From Hyaloscypha bicolor E (Eukaryota > Ascomycota > Leotiomycetes > Helotiales > Hyaloscyphaceae), in the NCBI RefSeq assembly GCF_002865645.1, contig NW_020194588.1, positions 1,096,529 through 1,160,528 of the forward strand: a DNA stretch of 64,000 bases, in the 5' to 3' direction. The notes below the pieces were generated by a model. That model was not told the origin of the DNA. It saw only the letters and a list, made by a program, of their open reading frames with translations, and did not search any database. The position numbers and the translations under genes are program-made. Shown piece by piece: positions 28,961 through 41,000 of the stretch (its first letter is position 1; each line of letters opens with the position of its first letter).

Positions 28961-29613
28961 AAGATAATAATAGCCAGGAACTAAGTTAAAGGTTAGGTTA
29001 GCTAGGAAGTTAGATAATATAATATTACTATTACTATTAATATATATTTTATAGCTAAGAAAAAGAATTCTAAAAAGAATTTTCTAGAATAAAGCTATTA
29101 GATTATTATTATTAAGGCAAGTAATAATTCTTTCTTACTAAATTATCTTCTATTTTAGTATTTGTATTCTCGCCTATTATAAATATAATTATATATATAT
29201 ATTTCCTACTTTTCTATATATTATCTTATTAAAACTAATTATTTTAAAAATAAAATAATTCTATTATAGACCCGACTATTTAGTTACTTACTACTTATAT
29301 CTAATATAATAATCCGGAGCTTATTTATATTCTAATTAAAGTTAGTTAGTATATAGGCTTAGCTTTATTATATATAATATAGGAAGTATCTTAAATTAAA
29401 GATATTATTATAAGAACTAATAATATCTTTAGTTTATTATTATATAATATTCCCTAGATTCTATAAATATAGCTAGTTAGAGCAAGTTATATATAAAAGA
29501 AGAATCTTTATTATAAAATAATATAAAGAAAATATTTAAAGAAATTAATTTATAAATTTCTATTCTAGTAATTATTAAATATTTTAGGGCAAATTATATT
29601 AGTATTATTTGGC

Positions 29614-29651
<38 letters not shown>

Positions 29652-32336
29652 ATAGCCTATTTTATTATTATTCTCAAAAATATCTTATATAAGATTATTC
29701 TTTCTCTATTATTTCTATTTATTAAGTATTTCGTTTAATATTATAACCCGCCTCTTAGAACTAATTCTATCCCGTATTATAATATATTTCTTATATTTCT
29801 GCTTCTTTATATATAGCGAGGTACTATTTAGATAAGGGTAGTAAAGCTTTAGATACTTAATTATAATAGGTTTTATATCTTATTTATAGCTAATTATAAA
29901 GTAACTCGTAAATTATTTAAGTAACTAAAAATATAATTCTAAGCTTTTTATAAGCTTTTAATTCAGGCAAGAGTTTAGTTAGCCTAATACTTTTTATATT
30001 ATATATTAAAATAAAAACTTTATATAAGTATTTATTAATTTAAAAGTAAGGCTTTCTTATAGATTTATTATAACTAGATATATAACTATATTCTAGTTAA
30101 GAAACTCTAATATATCTAGCTAATACTTCTTTTTTTTTATTAAATATTTACTTTTATAATACTATTCTATTCTAGAAATCCAGAATCCTATATTTTTGCT
30201 TCTTTATATTATAATAGAGCGAAGTTTCTTAGCTCTAAATAGCCCGGTAAATCTAATATAGCTTTAGTATATAATATTATAATATAGAGTATTTCTAATA
30301 TATTTACCTATAATATATAGAATTAATTAAAGCTATATTTTAAGTTATATTCCGATTTCTCTAGCTATTTACTAACTTGTTTCCTATATTAAATATCTTT
30401 TAATACTTCTCTTTCTATAATATAGTAATTAGGTAATAAAACTTACTTATTAGTAAGGCTTTATAAAGAAAAGTAGGTTATATAGTTAAGGTAGTAATTA
30501 CTATTAATTATTATTATATAAAGTTTATTAATCTAGATAGAATAATATAAATTTCTTATTTATATTAAGTATATTACTTTATACTAAATATTAAAAAAAA
30601 ACTAATTAATTCTCAGATATAATTATATATATTATCTAGATAATATATTATATCTATAATAATAATAAAGTATTTAAGGTACTAAGTAATAGCTATAATA
30701 AAAAGTATATAAAAACTAATATTATATATAATAATAGTTTAAATACTAGCTTATAAGAAAACTATTCTATTTATATAGCTACTTATTAATTTCAAACTCT
30801 ATTAATAAGTAGTAATTCTAGTATTTTAGAGACTTTAGAAAAGTAATTATAATAAATATAATTCTAAAATACTTTTTCCTAATTTCTAATATAAATTTTC
30901 AGATCTTATACTATTTTAAAAAAGGTTCTAAATATTTTAATTAGCTAAAACCCCTTACTAGTATTACTCTATAATACTAGAAAGTAGGAAATAGTAGTAT
31001 AGAGCTATAATTTATAATTTGCTAGCTAAATATATTTTATAATATGGCTTTAAATAATATAACTTTTATATAAGTTTCTTTAAGACTTCTTATCTCTTAA
31101 TTTTACTCTAATATAATACCAGATTCTCTAGTAATATTATACGGGCTAACTAGATATATTATTTATTATTTAAAGCCCAAATTTAATTAAGACTCGGAAA
31201 ATAATTATAGTATTATTTTTATATAATAAGTTATCTAGTATTTCTCTAGTAATTATATAAAAGCATTTCTTTTAGAAAGTATTATAGGAAAATATATATT
31301 TATTATTTTTAATTATAATAATCCAGATTATTTAAATACTTATAATATACTTAGATTCTATATTAGTAAGTTAATTTATACTATTTTAGTATTTAGTAAA
31401 ATAATTTATTTAAAAGTTCGAAGTTAGAAATAAAAAAATAAGCTTTATAAACTTTTATTTCCTTATCTTAAATAAATATATTCGAAATTCATATTATCCT
31501 AAACTATATCTCTAGAATTCAGTTACTAATTTATCTTAATCTAAAGTTAATAATATTAATAAAATACTATTTTACTTCTTATTCTCTTAATATACTAATA
31601 GCTATAAATAGTATTAAAAAAAATTAGTATAAAAATTCAAAAATTCCTTAAATATTACAGAAATTTGGGCTAGATATATAGGCTAGAAGAAATAGAATAG
31701 ATATAATTTTATATTTCTTAGAAGTATTATATATAATTATAATAATAGAATTAGTTAGTAAAAATAGCTAAATTTAATAAATATCTATAATAGAAATTAA
31801 TAATAGCTAAAAGAAAATTACTACTATTAAGAATATAAATAGAAAGAAAAGATTAGAATATAATTCTTTTATAGGCTTGAGTATTATTAATATTTTTAAG
31901 GAATTAATAAAATAATATATATTTTAGAGAAAAATATAAAGTTAGATATTAAATATATAATTTTTCCTATTATTTCTAAAGCGGGATATACTTTAAACTA
32001 GTAATACTATATTAGTAGGGCAGTTCCCTCTATAGCTAGTAGCTTTATATAGTATATAAGTAATAGTATTATAGTTCAAATAAGAAACTTACTCTTTTAT
32101 AATATTCTCTAAGTAAATAAAAATCAAGTAAAGGAAATTCGAGTAATATATTTAATCTAATATATTAAGTTTAATTTTCTTCTACTCGTATTATATTATA
32201 AGCTCTATAATTAAGGGTACTTATATACTACTAGTAATAATAGGCTAATATATTCTTCTAATCTTTACTTTTGCCTTTATATATTTTAGAAAATTATTAG
32301 CTATCTTGGATCTAGAATTAAATAATTAGAGCTATA
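28960..32336. repeat. RIP-mutated repeats, unidentified
   Basis: This is AT-rich and CpA/TpG-poor throughout. Partly legible minus-strand frames occur at about 29.7-30.3 kb, but none matches a family I can name. The only clear structure is the (TTA)n tract at 29.61-29.65 kb. The region ends exactly at the left end of the hAT element. Confidence 0.6.
29613..29651. repeat. (TTA)n microsatellite
   Basis: There are about 13 uninterrupted TTA triplets. It could be a polymorphic marker or simply the outcome of mutation toward AT in this region. Confidence 0.9.
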
Positions 32337-32354
32337 TAATATATTAAAAAAAAA

Positions 32355-32455
32355 TTAAGGCTAGTTAATTATAATTAACTATAGTTAATTATAGTTAATT
32401 ATAATTTGATTTAGTAGATTTTAATTATAATTAATTATAATTAACTATAATTATT
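32355..32455. repeat. left subterminal TTAACTATAGTT repeats of the hAT element
   Basis: Several TTAATTATAATT/TTAACTATAGTT units and one GATTTAGTAGATTTT stretch lie here. The same motifs appear in the same orientation near the right end at 35,763-35,860. Such subterminal motifs are typical binding sites for hAT transposases; that role here is inference. Confidence 0.75.
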
Positions 32456-32649
32456 ATATAATACTAAGAAAACTCGAATTTCTTAAGTAATTTAAAAGAT
32501 TATTAAATAACTAATAGCTATATTAATAAAATATAAATAAAACATATGAAATATATATAAGAGTATAAAACTAGTCTAAATCTGAAATAAAAAACTAGTT
32601 ATCTTCTTTAGAAACCTCCTCTTTATCTTTTTTATCCTTATTTTCTTTC

Positions 32650-35000
32650 CTTTTTATTTCTTCTTCCTCGTTTATAAATACCCCCTAGCTCTTAAGACAT
32701 ATAATCTTTTTAAAGGTACTCTTATTAAGTCAATTATATAGTTTAGTATTAATAAGAGTCCCTTATAAAAAGAAACGCTTGCTAGTAGTAAATAAAGCAG
32801 GTATTTCTAAGTATTTCCTTACTATAAGAGATAAAATAGGAAATCTAGCTTTATTAGCTTTCTAATATTTTAAGGGCCGAATCTATAGCTAAATTAGTAC
32901 TTATATATAAAGAAATTATAATAAAGGAATTAGTAGTTCCTAAGAAAATTTGAAGTAAAATAAGTGAATTTTATATATTTTTTTATTTACTCTCTTTTCT
33001 TCTAAATATGTTATTAATTCGTCTTCTATTATATTCTTTTAATTATTTATATAAATATTAAGTTCGTTTTTATTGAAATCTTTTATAGACATATTAGAAC
33101 TAGAGTCTTAAGAATTAGCTATTAAATAGTCTTATTTATATTTATATAAAAATTAGTAATTTAAAAATTAAATAAAAACATATACTTATATATTATAGTT
33201 CGTTTCAAGCCTATTATATATATTAGATATCATTTCAGGAGCTAATATAATTCCGGCTAGTTTTACTCTTTTAATTCGAGAATTAAGAATAAAAGCTAAA
33301 TATAAAGCTTTACTTTTATTATCCAAAATACCGGTTTTAGAATAATAATTTCGAAGCTTAGCTATTCCCTTATTAATAGCGTTTTCGAAGGTTTTATTTT
33401 ATTTAAAATTAGTATATTTATTAATATAATAAGAAATAAAAAAAGAAGACTTACTTTAAACTCTCTTTTAAAATCTTTAAATTTATTATATATTTTATAT
33501 ACTTCAGGTATAATATAATATATAGTAGGGTAGTTTTCGGCTTGTAACTTAGTTATAGCCTTAATAAATATTGAAATTATATTTAAAATATTATTTAAAT
33601 AAGTAATTTTAATATTAGTTAAAACTAGACTTTTATTTTTAAAAGCCTTTAATTTCGAGCTATTAATTACTACTTTAATAGCTTTATATATATATATATA
33701 AAGTCTTTTAATATATAATAAGTTAAAGACTACCGTGTTTTTTAATCTATAAATAATTAGTATTAATTAATAAATAATTAAATAATTAAATAATTACTTA
33801 CTAAGTTAAGGAAACCGAGCATTTTCTATATTAAAAGCTTTAATTTAAGCTTCTAATAGCCGTCGATTTTCCTAATTATATTTAAGACCTATAATAGTCT
33901 TTCTAACCTTTCTCTAAATTAATAAATCTATAATTTATTAATAAATCTCTTATAAATTATATAATAAACTTATTTATTACTTATTCTATTTCTTTTTCTT
34001 CTTTTCTTTCTTTAAGTTCGTCTTTTTCTTACTTATATAAATCTATAGAATAAGAAGTATTATAATTATTCTTAATAAAAGCTTTTAAGATATCTTGAAT
34101 TACTAAGTTTAATATATAAGCTATATAAGAAATATCTCCTTGAAATTTAATGCCTTCCTTATTATAATACTTTATAAAAGCCTGTAATAAGGTATTATTT
34201 AAGCTAGTATTATCTCGAGTAATACTAAATAAAATATATTAGTAATTATTTTAATAAAAAAACAAGATTTATATTATTTATTTAGTAATATTATATTCGA
34301 TATTATAAGCTTTTAAAGCTTCTAATAAAACCGAATTCATATATTTACTACTATAAATATCTTTTAAATCTTTTATAGCTAATAAATAAGATTTTAATTT
34401 AAAATCTTTATTTATAAAATGTCTAAAAATTAAATTAGTAAATTTTTTATTAATTATTATTAATAAGAATAACTTATATAATAATTCCTAAATAAGCCTT
34501 CTAATTTATAGCTATTCAAGTATCTAAAGTAATAGAAAAAGCACTATTTAATAAGATATTATTTAATAATTCTTCTTTTATAAGATTACTATTATTATTA
34601 TATCTTAAAGTAAGCTCATTTATAAGTACTTTAGAATATAAAGGCAGTACTCTATTATATAAAGGTTAGTTATATATAAATATAAGTAATTTTTAAATAA
34701 AACTTACTAGTTTAAATATTAAAGTAGCTTTTTAAAGCTCGAAGTAATAATGGCTCTAAAAGAAATATTATTATTAACTATAAAGTCTAATAATAATCTT
34801 TTAAAGTGAACTATAGTAAAGCCTTTACTAGTTTGACTAGTAGCTTTACTAAACGATTCGGTAATAGATATTTGATTTAAGTCTTAAAAAGTAGCTATAA
34901 AAATTATTAGTTATTATTTTATAAATTAATATTAATTACTTACGAAGCTTATTGCCCTTTAATATAGTATCTATATTAACTGACTTATAATTATTAAAAT
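32650..35000 (-). pseudogene. hAT transposase, RIP-inactivated
   Basis: The enzyme cuts and inserts hAT DNA. Minus-strand reading gives, in order: 'SFSKATSQTSKGFTIVHFKR' and 'LLDFIVNNNISFRAI' at about 34.87-34.75 kb (the 'WivdnnlPFrlve' segment); 'SAFSITLDT.IAIN.KAYLGI' at about 34.54-34.47 kb (catalytic Asp region, DxWT); 'SYLLAIKDLKxIY' near 34.37 kb; 'RDNTSLNNTLLQAF' at about 34.22-34.18 kb (second catalytic Asp, DNASNN); 'YIAYILNLVIQDILKAF' near 34.1 kb (CxxHxLNL, with Cys and His both lost); and 'ANKARFPILSLIVRKYLEIPAL' at about 32.86-32.79 kb (C-terminal dimerisation domain). Stops from mutated Gln and Trp codons occur throughout. Confidence 0.85.
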
Positions 35001-35762
35001 AATGGCTCTTATAATTACTTGTCGATTTTCTAATTCTTTGCTTTATAAATTTTTTACTTAAAATATATTAGTTATTTTATAATTAAATTAAATTAAAAAT
35101 ATATACTACTTACTTATAGCCCTTAAATAAGCATAATATAGTAATTATTCGATAATTATTAAGGTCCTCTGGATTAGCTTTAGGGGGGTCTAAAGTCTTT
35201 CTTATATAGCTAAGCTTAAAGATAGAAGCTTATCTTAAAAGTGGTTCTAGCTCAAAATCCTCCTTATTTTAAAGGATATTAAGGTTAATCGAGGATTATT
35301 GAGACATTTTCGAATATATCGAGTAAATATAAGTAGGTTTATAGTCGAAAGCTTCTTAATTAGAGCTATAGTTATTGAGATATTTATATATGAAGTAAGG
35401 AGAAAAGAAAGTAACTTGAGAGAAATTACTTATTTATATATAAATCCTCTAGAATCTAGAAGACTCTTTAATACGTATCTGATTAGTAATAGCCCCCTAA
35501 TTTCAAAGCATTTATTTATAAGAGAGTTTATTTTTAGCTATTTTATTTATAATAATAAGATTTATAAGGTAGCAAGGAATTACTAGAAAATCGAGTAGGT
35601 TCTAGTACCTTCGGCTCGTCCCGCTTTGCTTATTAAGCGGCGCAATACCCGATTTAGTAAGGGGCGCCTGAAGCGATACCCGATATGGGCTAGCCTAAAC
35701 CTTATTTTAGCCTCATTACGCTTTCTAACCTCCGAGCGCACGTATACAGTCACGTGACTAAA

Positions 35763-35884
35763 TAATTAACTATAATTAACTATAGTTGATTATAGTTGAT
35801 TATGATTTGATTTAGTAGATTTTGACTTGATTTGATTTGATTTAGAGGCGATAATCAAATCAAGCTAAATCATTTGACACACTA
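35763..35884. repeat. right subterminal repeats and terminal sequence of the hAT element
   Basis: This is the unmutated counterpart of the left end: TTAACTATAGTTGATTATAG units, then GATTTAGTAGATTTTGACTT and several TTGATTTGA copies, ending GACACACTA. A 12-bp palindrome AGTCACGTGACT sits just outside these repeats near 35.75 kb, inside the element. Confidence 0.8.
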
Positions 35885-35892
35885 GAGCCATA

Positions 35893-36227
35893 CTAGGTTC
35901 GTCTATAATATTAAATACGTTAACTATAATATTAGTAGTTATCTTGGGAATAACTAAAAGAAAGGAGTTACTAATATTAAGATATTCCTTCTTACTGCTT
36001 TATGGCTAAAGGGGCGCCCTGTAATCATCCGCCAATATCGTCTTTAATTATAATAAAGGCACTATAGCTATATTATTATAGCCAATAACCCAATTAATAC
36101 AGGCTAATATCCCTGCTAGGTGTTTATATGATCTCTTTTGTCTGATTTGTTTTCTTCTTTGACCTTGAGAAGGGAGCGGATGTATTAAAACGCAGATAGT
36201 CACATATGCGTACAGGGCAGCATGAGG
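35893..36227. other. no gene; left border of the gene island
   Basis: Base composition rises from AT-rich to near normal across this stretch. I see no open frame with coding character, RNA gene or repeat. Confidence 0.6.
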
Positions 36228-36709
36228 AGTTACGGCCTGGGAGTGGCGGCCTGGGACTGATGAGTAAGTGAGAGTGACGGCTTAGGACTGATGAATGAGA
36301 GCTCCGGCCTGGGACTGACGGCCTAGGACTGATGAATGAGAGCTCCGTCTCGTCATCCTTCTCCCCGGGCCAAAAGGTGGTCCAATTGAATACTAATTAA
36401 TAACTTCATCTCTGGCACTAGAAGAGCTGTAATACGAAGCACTTTCATACGAATGGGGAGGTGCGCAAGGTCCGAGATATGAGATGCGATTTGAAGGAGA
36501 GAGATTTCTAGTTCGAGAGAATCTGTGGGCTGCTTTGGACTGTTTCAGATCGGAGAAGGAAAGGCAGCCTGGGCCGACCAAGCCTGGGCCACACTGCTTT
36601 GTAATAACCCTACACCAGCATCTGACTTAGCCTGGGCCAAAATGCTTTGTAATTAAACCCATTTGACTTAGCCTGGGCCAACCTGCCTAGGCCGTCAGTC
36701 CCAGGCCGG
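36228..36709. mobile_element. fold-back-like element: 24-bp inverted repeats with internal direct repeats
   Basis: A perfect 24-bp inverted repeat, beginning CCGGCCTGGGACTGACGG, lies at 36,304-36,327 and in reverse complement at 36,686-36,709. To the left the motif CGGCCTGGGACTGATGA recurs in imperfect direct copies (from 36,233). Inside, CTTAGCCTGGGCCA plus CTGCTTTGTAAT recurs two to three times near 36.58-36.69 kb. Long inverted ends made of direct repeats suggest a fold-back-type non-autonomous transposon. I found no clear target duplication. A minus-strand open frame inside has no coding signal. Confidence 0.6.
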
Positions 36710-37085
36710 CGTTTCCGGAAGCGTGGGGGTTCGTGGGGGCTCGAAGTGATAACGTGCCCGGGCAAGCCACCACCAGCTCCACGGCCCACGGCTTGGCATG
36801 TTGGCAGATGATTGGATGTGTGGGATCAGACTCTGGAGATGACCAGGGTGCAGAACTGCCGGACTCTGCGCCGCTCAAGGGGTGAACGTGGTGAAGGCAG
36901 AGATGTCGCCTAAGAGCCACGCTGCGTGGCGATTTCCTGCAGCCTCACCGACTTTGCCTGTGCCGTTGAGAGCTTCGCACTGGCTGCATGTCTGCACCTT
37001 GCGTCTCAGTTTGCAGCCATCGGCGCAAGCATCGTATCGCTCTCATTCGGGAGTGACGAACGTGGCGGCACTGGCCTCCGCTGCC
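36710..37085. other. GC-rich stretch with overlapping open frames, gene status unclear
   Basis: Several overlapping frames are open on both strands, which is expected of GC-rich DNA. One plus-strand frame starting at 36,882 is open up to the hAT-type insertion at 37,086. It is in register with a frame beyond the insertion (to 37,739), because insertion plus target duplication is 354 bp, a multiple of three. I recognise no domain and cannot tell whether it ever encoded a protein. Confidence 0.3.
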
Positions 37086-37439
37086 CAGTGTGGGCTCCGA
37101 TAAGCTCGATAAGCGACGATTAGATAATCGCGCTAATTTTTCGATAATCAATAATTATCGGTCCAGGGCCTTGGCAATACTACAGGGCCACTATAGGGCC
37201 AATGCGCTGTATTTATAGGCCTTATACCGCCTTTACTAAATCGGAATTCTGCCGATTAAAAGAAAAGGCGGTGTAAGGCCTATAAATACAGCGCATTGGC
37301 CCTATAGCTATCGCTAAGCCTGGACCCACTTTTATCAATAATATTATCGATATTTATCGACTATCGATCGATTAGCCGATAACGATTACTAATCGATAAT
37401 TCCGATCGATAATTTATCGGAGCCCACACTGCCGCTGCC
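37078..37439. mobile_element. non-autonomous hAT element (hAT MITE), 346 bp, with 8-bp target duplication
   Basis: Terminal inverted repeats of 18 bp are perfect: CAGTGTGGGCTCCGATAA at 37,086-37,103 and its reverse complement at 37,414-37,431. They are flanked by identical 8-mers CCGCTGCC at 37,078-37,085 and 37,432-37,439. A CAGTG terminus plus an 8-bp duplication is the hAT signature. The inside carries many TCGATAA/TTATCGA motifs near both ends, as expected of transposase-binding sites, and no coding sequence. Its sharp ends and unmutated state suggest recent insertion. It belongs to a different hAT family from the element at 32.3-35.9 kb, whose ends start TAGTGTGTC. Confidence 0.92.
37189..37309. 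mobile_element. palindromic MITE nested in the hAT MITE
   Basis: Arms of 44 bp at 37,191-37,234 and 37,264-37,307 are complementary except for one base, where the left arm has TA and the right-arm complement has CA, a RIP-type change. The ends can be read as TAGGGCCAATGCGC with TA on both outer sides, which would fit a Tc1/mariner-like TA duplication. The loop is about 29 bp and there is no coding capacity. Confidence 0.75.
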
Positions 37440-38064
37440 ACGCCGTGCTCTGAATTGCTTCTTCTGCGTGGCCGTGGCGCTGGAAGCCCAATAACGACTT
37501 CTCCCTTTACAATTTCCTGTCGGTTTTATCGCTTGCTTCTCAAACTGCCTCCAATCCTCTCTAGTTCTCTAAGTTGCCGCCATACTTTTATATTGTCTCT
37601 CCCCTCCAAATATCCTCTCGAGGAGGGCCCGACGGGAATGTGCTTGTCGCGCTACTTCTTTTCAGTCTACAATCTCTTCATAGCAGTTGTATTGTCCTCA
37701 AGCCACTCTCAAAGGACGGGCGTGAAGCACCGCCAATGAAAATCTAAGTAGGTGCAGGGCCCCATGCTGTGCGACCCATCTGCAGCATGCTCACAGTTAC
37801 TTTGCGACGGAAAGACCAATCAGGGTTAACGCCCAGTGACAACACATTGTCCCAAACGGCTCACGTGCATTCAGCTCTCCGGGTCAACTTTGATTTTCAT
37901 GCTCTGCTGTTGTGCCCATATTAGTCGAGGCTGACTTTTAAGGAACGGAAGTTCACTCAACCATCTCGTCGCTTACTGTAGAAACGTCTCCTCGCTCGAA
38001 AATTCACACATTTTGCATCGATAATATCCCGCATCATTCTACAGAGTTTCATTGAGCGGCGATC
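37440..38064. other. upstream region of the CorA-like gene
   Basis: This is normal-composition DNA between the hAT MITE and the ATG at 38,065. A plus-strand open frame (37,455-37,739) has no recognisable domain. The remainder contains pyrimidine-rich stretches but no obvious TATA box. It presumably holds the promoter and 5' UTR of the gene that follows. Confidence 0.45.
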
Positions 38065-41000
38065 ATGGGCGAGCACCTCTTCCCAGGGACTTGTCTCTCA
38101 ACTGTACCCCATGGCCTATGGATTGGTTACGATGGGCGAATGTCCGTCGGCGGAAATGTCCGTGACATTCTTCTTCACTATTTTGGATGCCTCCGAGGGG
38201 ATGGAAAGCTAGATGCGAATAGACTCTTACTGCAAGAAAGAGAATTGTCCGAGTCTGAAGAAAAAAACCTTCGTAGATATTATCAGCGACAGAAATTTTT
38301 CGATTCTCTGCCCGAGCACGAGAAACACCGCATTATGGATGAAAGACAGCGCATTGACGACTTGAGGAAGTTGCTTGAGCTCGACGACGAGACGAGAGGC
38401 CTTGTGTTAAGATTTGAGAAGAGTCTGCAAGAATGGCGTCCTGGACCGGCAAGGGTGTCAAGAGAGAGCCTCCCAGAAGGCGATGTTTTGCACAAGGAAA
38501 ATGCGTTCGGTTTGAGTGCACACATGATGCTCTTTAAGGATAGAAGAGAGGCCGGAGTTGGTGGTTACACGGGAGTGGCAGATCAGGCATTTCCAGAAAA
38601 CTTCCCCAATCAGAAGATACCCCTCAAGGATCTGCTGTACAACAGGGACGGGAACTCAAATCCCCTTACGAGACCCTGTTCGGATGGGATGATCCGGTAT
38701 TTCCATCTCCCGGAAAATAACATGGAATGGATAGAGGTAAATCGTGAACGGCCAACATCATTAGTTCTAAGTTTAGTGTTTTCAGGAAGCAATTGCGCGT
38801 TATTATGCAGAGGAACGACCCTACTATGATGACCTATATCGACAGCCTGAGAACCCCACAAAGTCTTACATGATTCTTCAACCTGCTCTCTGGAGAGGCC
38901 AGCAGCAGGGTGGTAGGGGTGATGCTGTATATGCAAGGCAAATGAGACCTCGGTGTGAGAGGATGTCTACAAGTCAGTTGCGCATCCCTGTCAACCAACA
39001 GCAGGCCTGTACTAATATCGAGCAGACCCTCGACACCTTGAGGAGTCTCCAAATAATCTGGCACTGTTTGTATGCTTCTCATCCTACTTGAGAGGATTGG
39101 ACTAATGCCCAGGATTGATGCCATACCTGCATTGGGAGACTGACAGATCACGCTACAAATTGGAAGAATCCATGCGCCGCATAACGGAATGGCATAGAAC
39201 TAAAGAAGAGCTGAAAACGAGGGAATTCAAAAGATTTGAGGAAATTGAGTTTCTGGACCCGGAGAGGCCATTGCTTCGCCTCAGCACCGCCACTGAGACG
39301 GTACAAGCCAGACTCCACCACGAGTTGAGAATTCATCCGATGTCTAAGGTTTCAAGGACAGGCGTTGCGCGAGAATTAACGGGGAGAATTTTGGTGCCCG
39401 CAACATTGCTTGGGAGGGTTCTTTATCGAGCCGCGAAGCTCTGGGAAGCTATGAACTATTACAAAGAAGAACATGTTCTAAAGGAGTTTCTTCATAATTC
39501 TCCTCCTTTACATCCGCGCCGTACGCTCGACCAATCTTATTACTGGACGCTTCGATCGACGCAAAAGAAAGCTCGAGATCAGGTAGTTTACCGAGGCACC
39601 GCACCCAAGAAGCAATTCATGCATAAAATGCACTGTAAGACTTTCACAAAGGAACCGCCGTGTAGACAGTGCTTGGACGATATTCGGAAAAGATCCAGGG
39701 TAATTATGGTTGACCAACTGTGGCTCTGGATTCTAGATGGAAGTAAGTCACGAAAGTTTTCTATATTCTCTTTACTCCTCCAGTCGTGGTCGTTGTAAGG
39801 TATCGGGTTTGCCTAGGGCCACGGGGCAACGAGCGAAATAGACGTGACTTTACCACACATGGAGAATTTTTGGTAAGACAAGTGACCTGAGTCTATATGT
39901 GCTTTGATTTCTTCTAATTCTATCCACCACTCTCAATAGCTTGAATCGAGGAGCTGATATTGAATCCATAGACACTATCATCACAAGTTTTCCGAAACGC
40001 TATGGCCGGGATAATGAAGACACATCGGACGTCCACAAGTGCATCCGTTTACGTCTGAAGGTTGCTCGACAAAACGAGATCAGGTCAATCTATGACTTAG
40101 CTCTGATTATAATAGACGAATGCTCTAAAGGGATGTTCGACCATGCTAAAACAGGAGGCCAGCAACCTCAGATGATGACTCTGTTTGCGGACGCTATAAG
40201 CAACGTGGTAGCTTCCCCTTAAGTAGATAGCAGCGTTGCTCGGGACTAATCTTGTCTCACAGAAAGATAGGACTGCACTCTACTACGAAAACTTCTGGGA
40301 CATTACAAGTCGACTGTCCATGGCGTATAAAGATCAGATACCCATGGTTGACGCGGCAAAGGACGCCAGATCTCTACTCGATATCAATCCGGAGGGATAT
40401 TTATCCACAACGATCAAAAATGTTGTGGATGAACTGAATATTATCCTTGACATCAAAAGCAATCAGCAAAAGGCACTGAAAGATTTTCAGAAACATGTCG
40501 ATTACATCTTGGCTCCTTATATGACCATCGCGAGAGATATTGGGATTGATAAGCAGCGGGGTGATGAGAGGAGGGTTTCAACAGATTCTGAAGAGAGAAC
40601 GAAAATGGATACTCAGATCTCCAGAGCAGCCGAGAAAGATGCAAAGTGGACGATGGAATCTTCAATTCGTGTTTCAGCAGATCTCGAAAACAGAATCATT
40701 GATCTCAGTCACCTTAAAGAATCCGCCGAAAATATCGAGAAAGCAGTAAGTTGTCTCTACATTGTACAATTGGAACGTCTCTGACTCGCTTGTATAGGTC
40801 GACGGACTACTTGGATTGAAGCAGCAACAGGCCGGAGTTGTCCAGGCTCGCGAAGCTGTGAGGCAAGCAGAAGAAACGTTAAGACAAGGCCGATCTATCA
40901 TGTTGTTTACAGTCATTACGATAATATTCGTAAGTATTTCCTTCGCAATCTATTCAATCAAATACTGACCAGCCCACTGCTTCCATTGACATTCGGCACG

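Larger units (their letters stand above)
32329..35892 (-). mobile_element. complete RIP-mutated hAT transposon with 8-bp target duplication
   Basis: The element spans 32,337-35,884. Its right end, read inward on the minus strand, begins TAGTGTGTCAAATGATTTAG. The left end reads TAATATATTAAA at 32,337, which is the same sequence after G-to-A and C-to-T changes. The flanking 8-mers are GAGCTATA (32,329-32,336) and GAGCCATA (35,885-35,892). They differ by one C-to-T at a CpA, so they look like a hAT target duplication mutated on one side. Both ends share subterminal TTAACTATAGTT and GATTTGATTTAGTAGATTTT motifs. The transposase relic runs on the minus strand. The right ~0.28 kb is unmutated, the rest heavily mutated. 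Confidence 0.9.

Noticed and set aside
35299..35586. 95-codon plus-strand frame
   Set aside because: It lies inside the hAT element, antisense to its leader region; it has no similarity I recognise and a mutated composition.
36393..36920. Two minus-strand open frames (62 and 77 codons)
   Set aside because: They lie within or next to the inverted-repeat element, with no domain, splice support or constraint visible.
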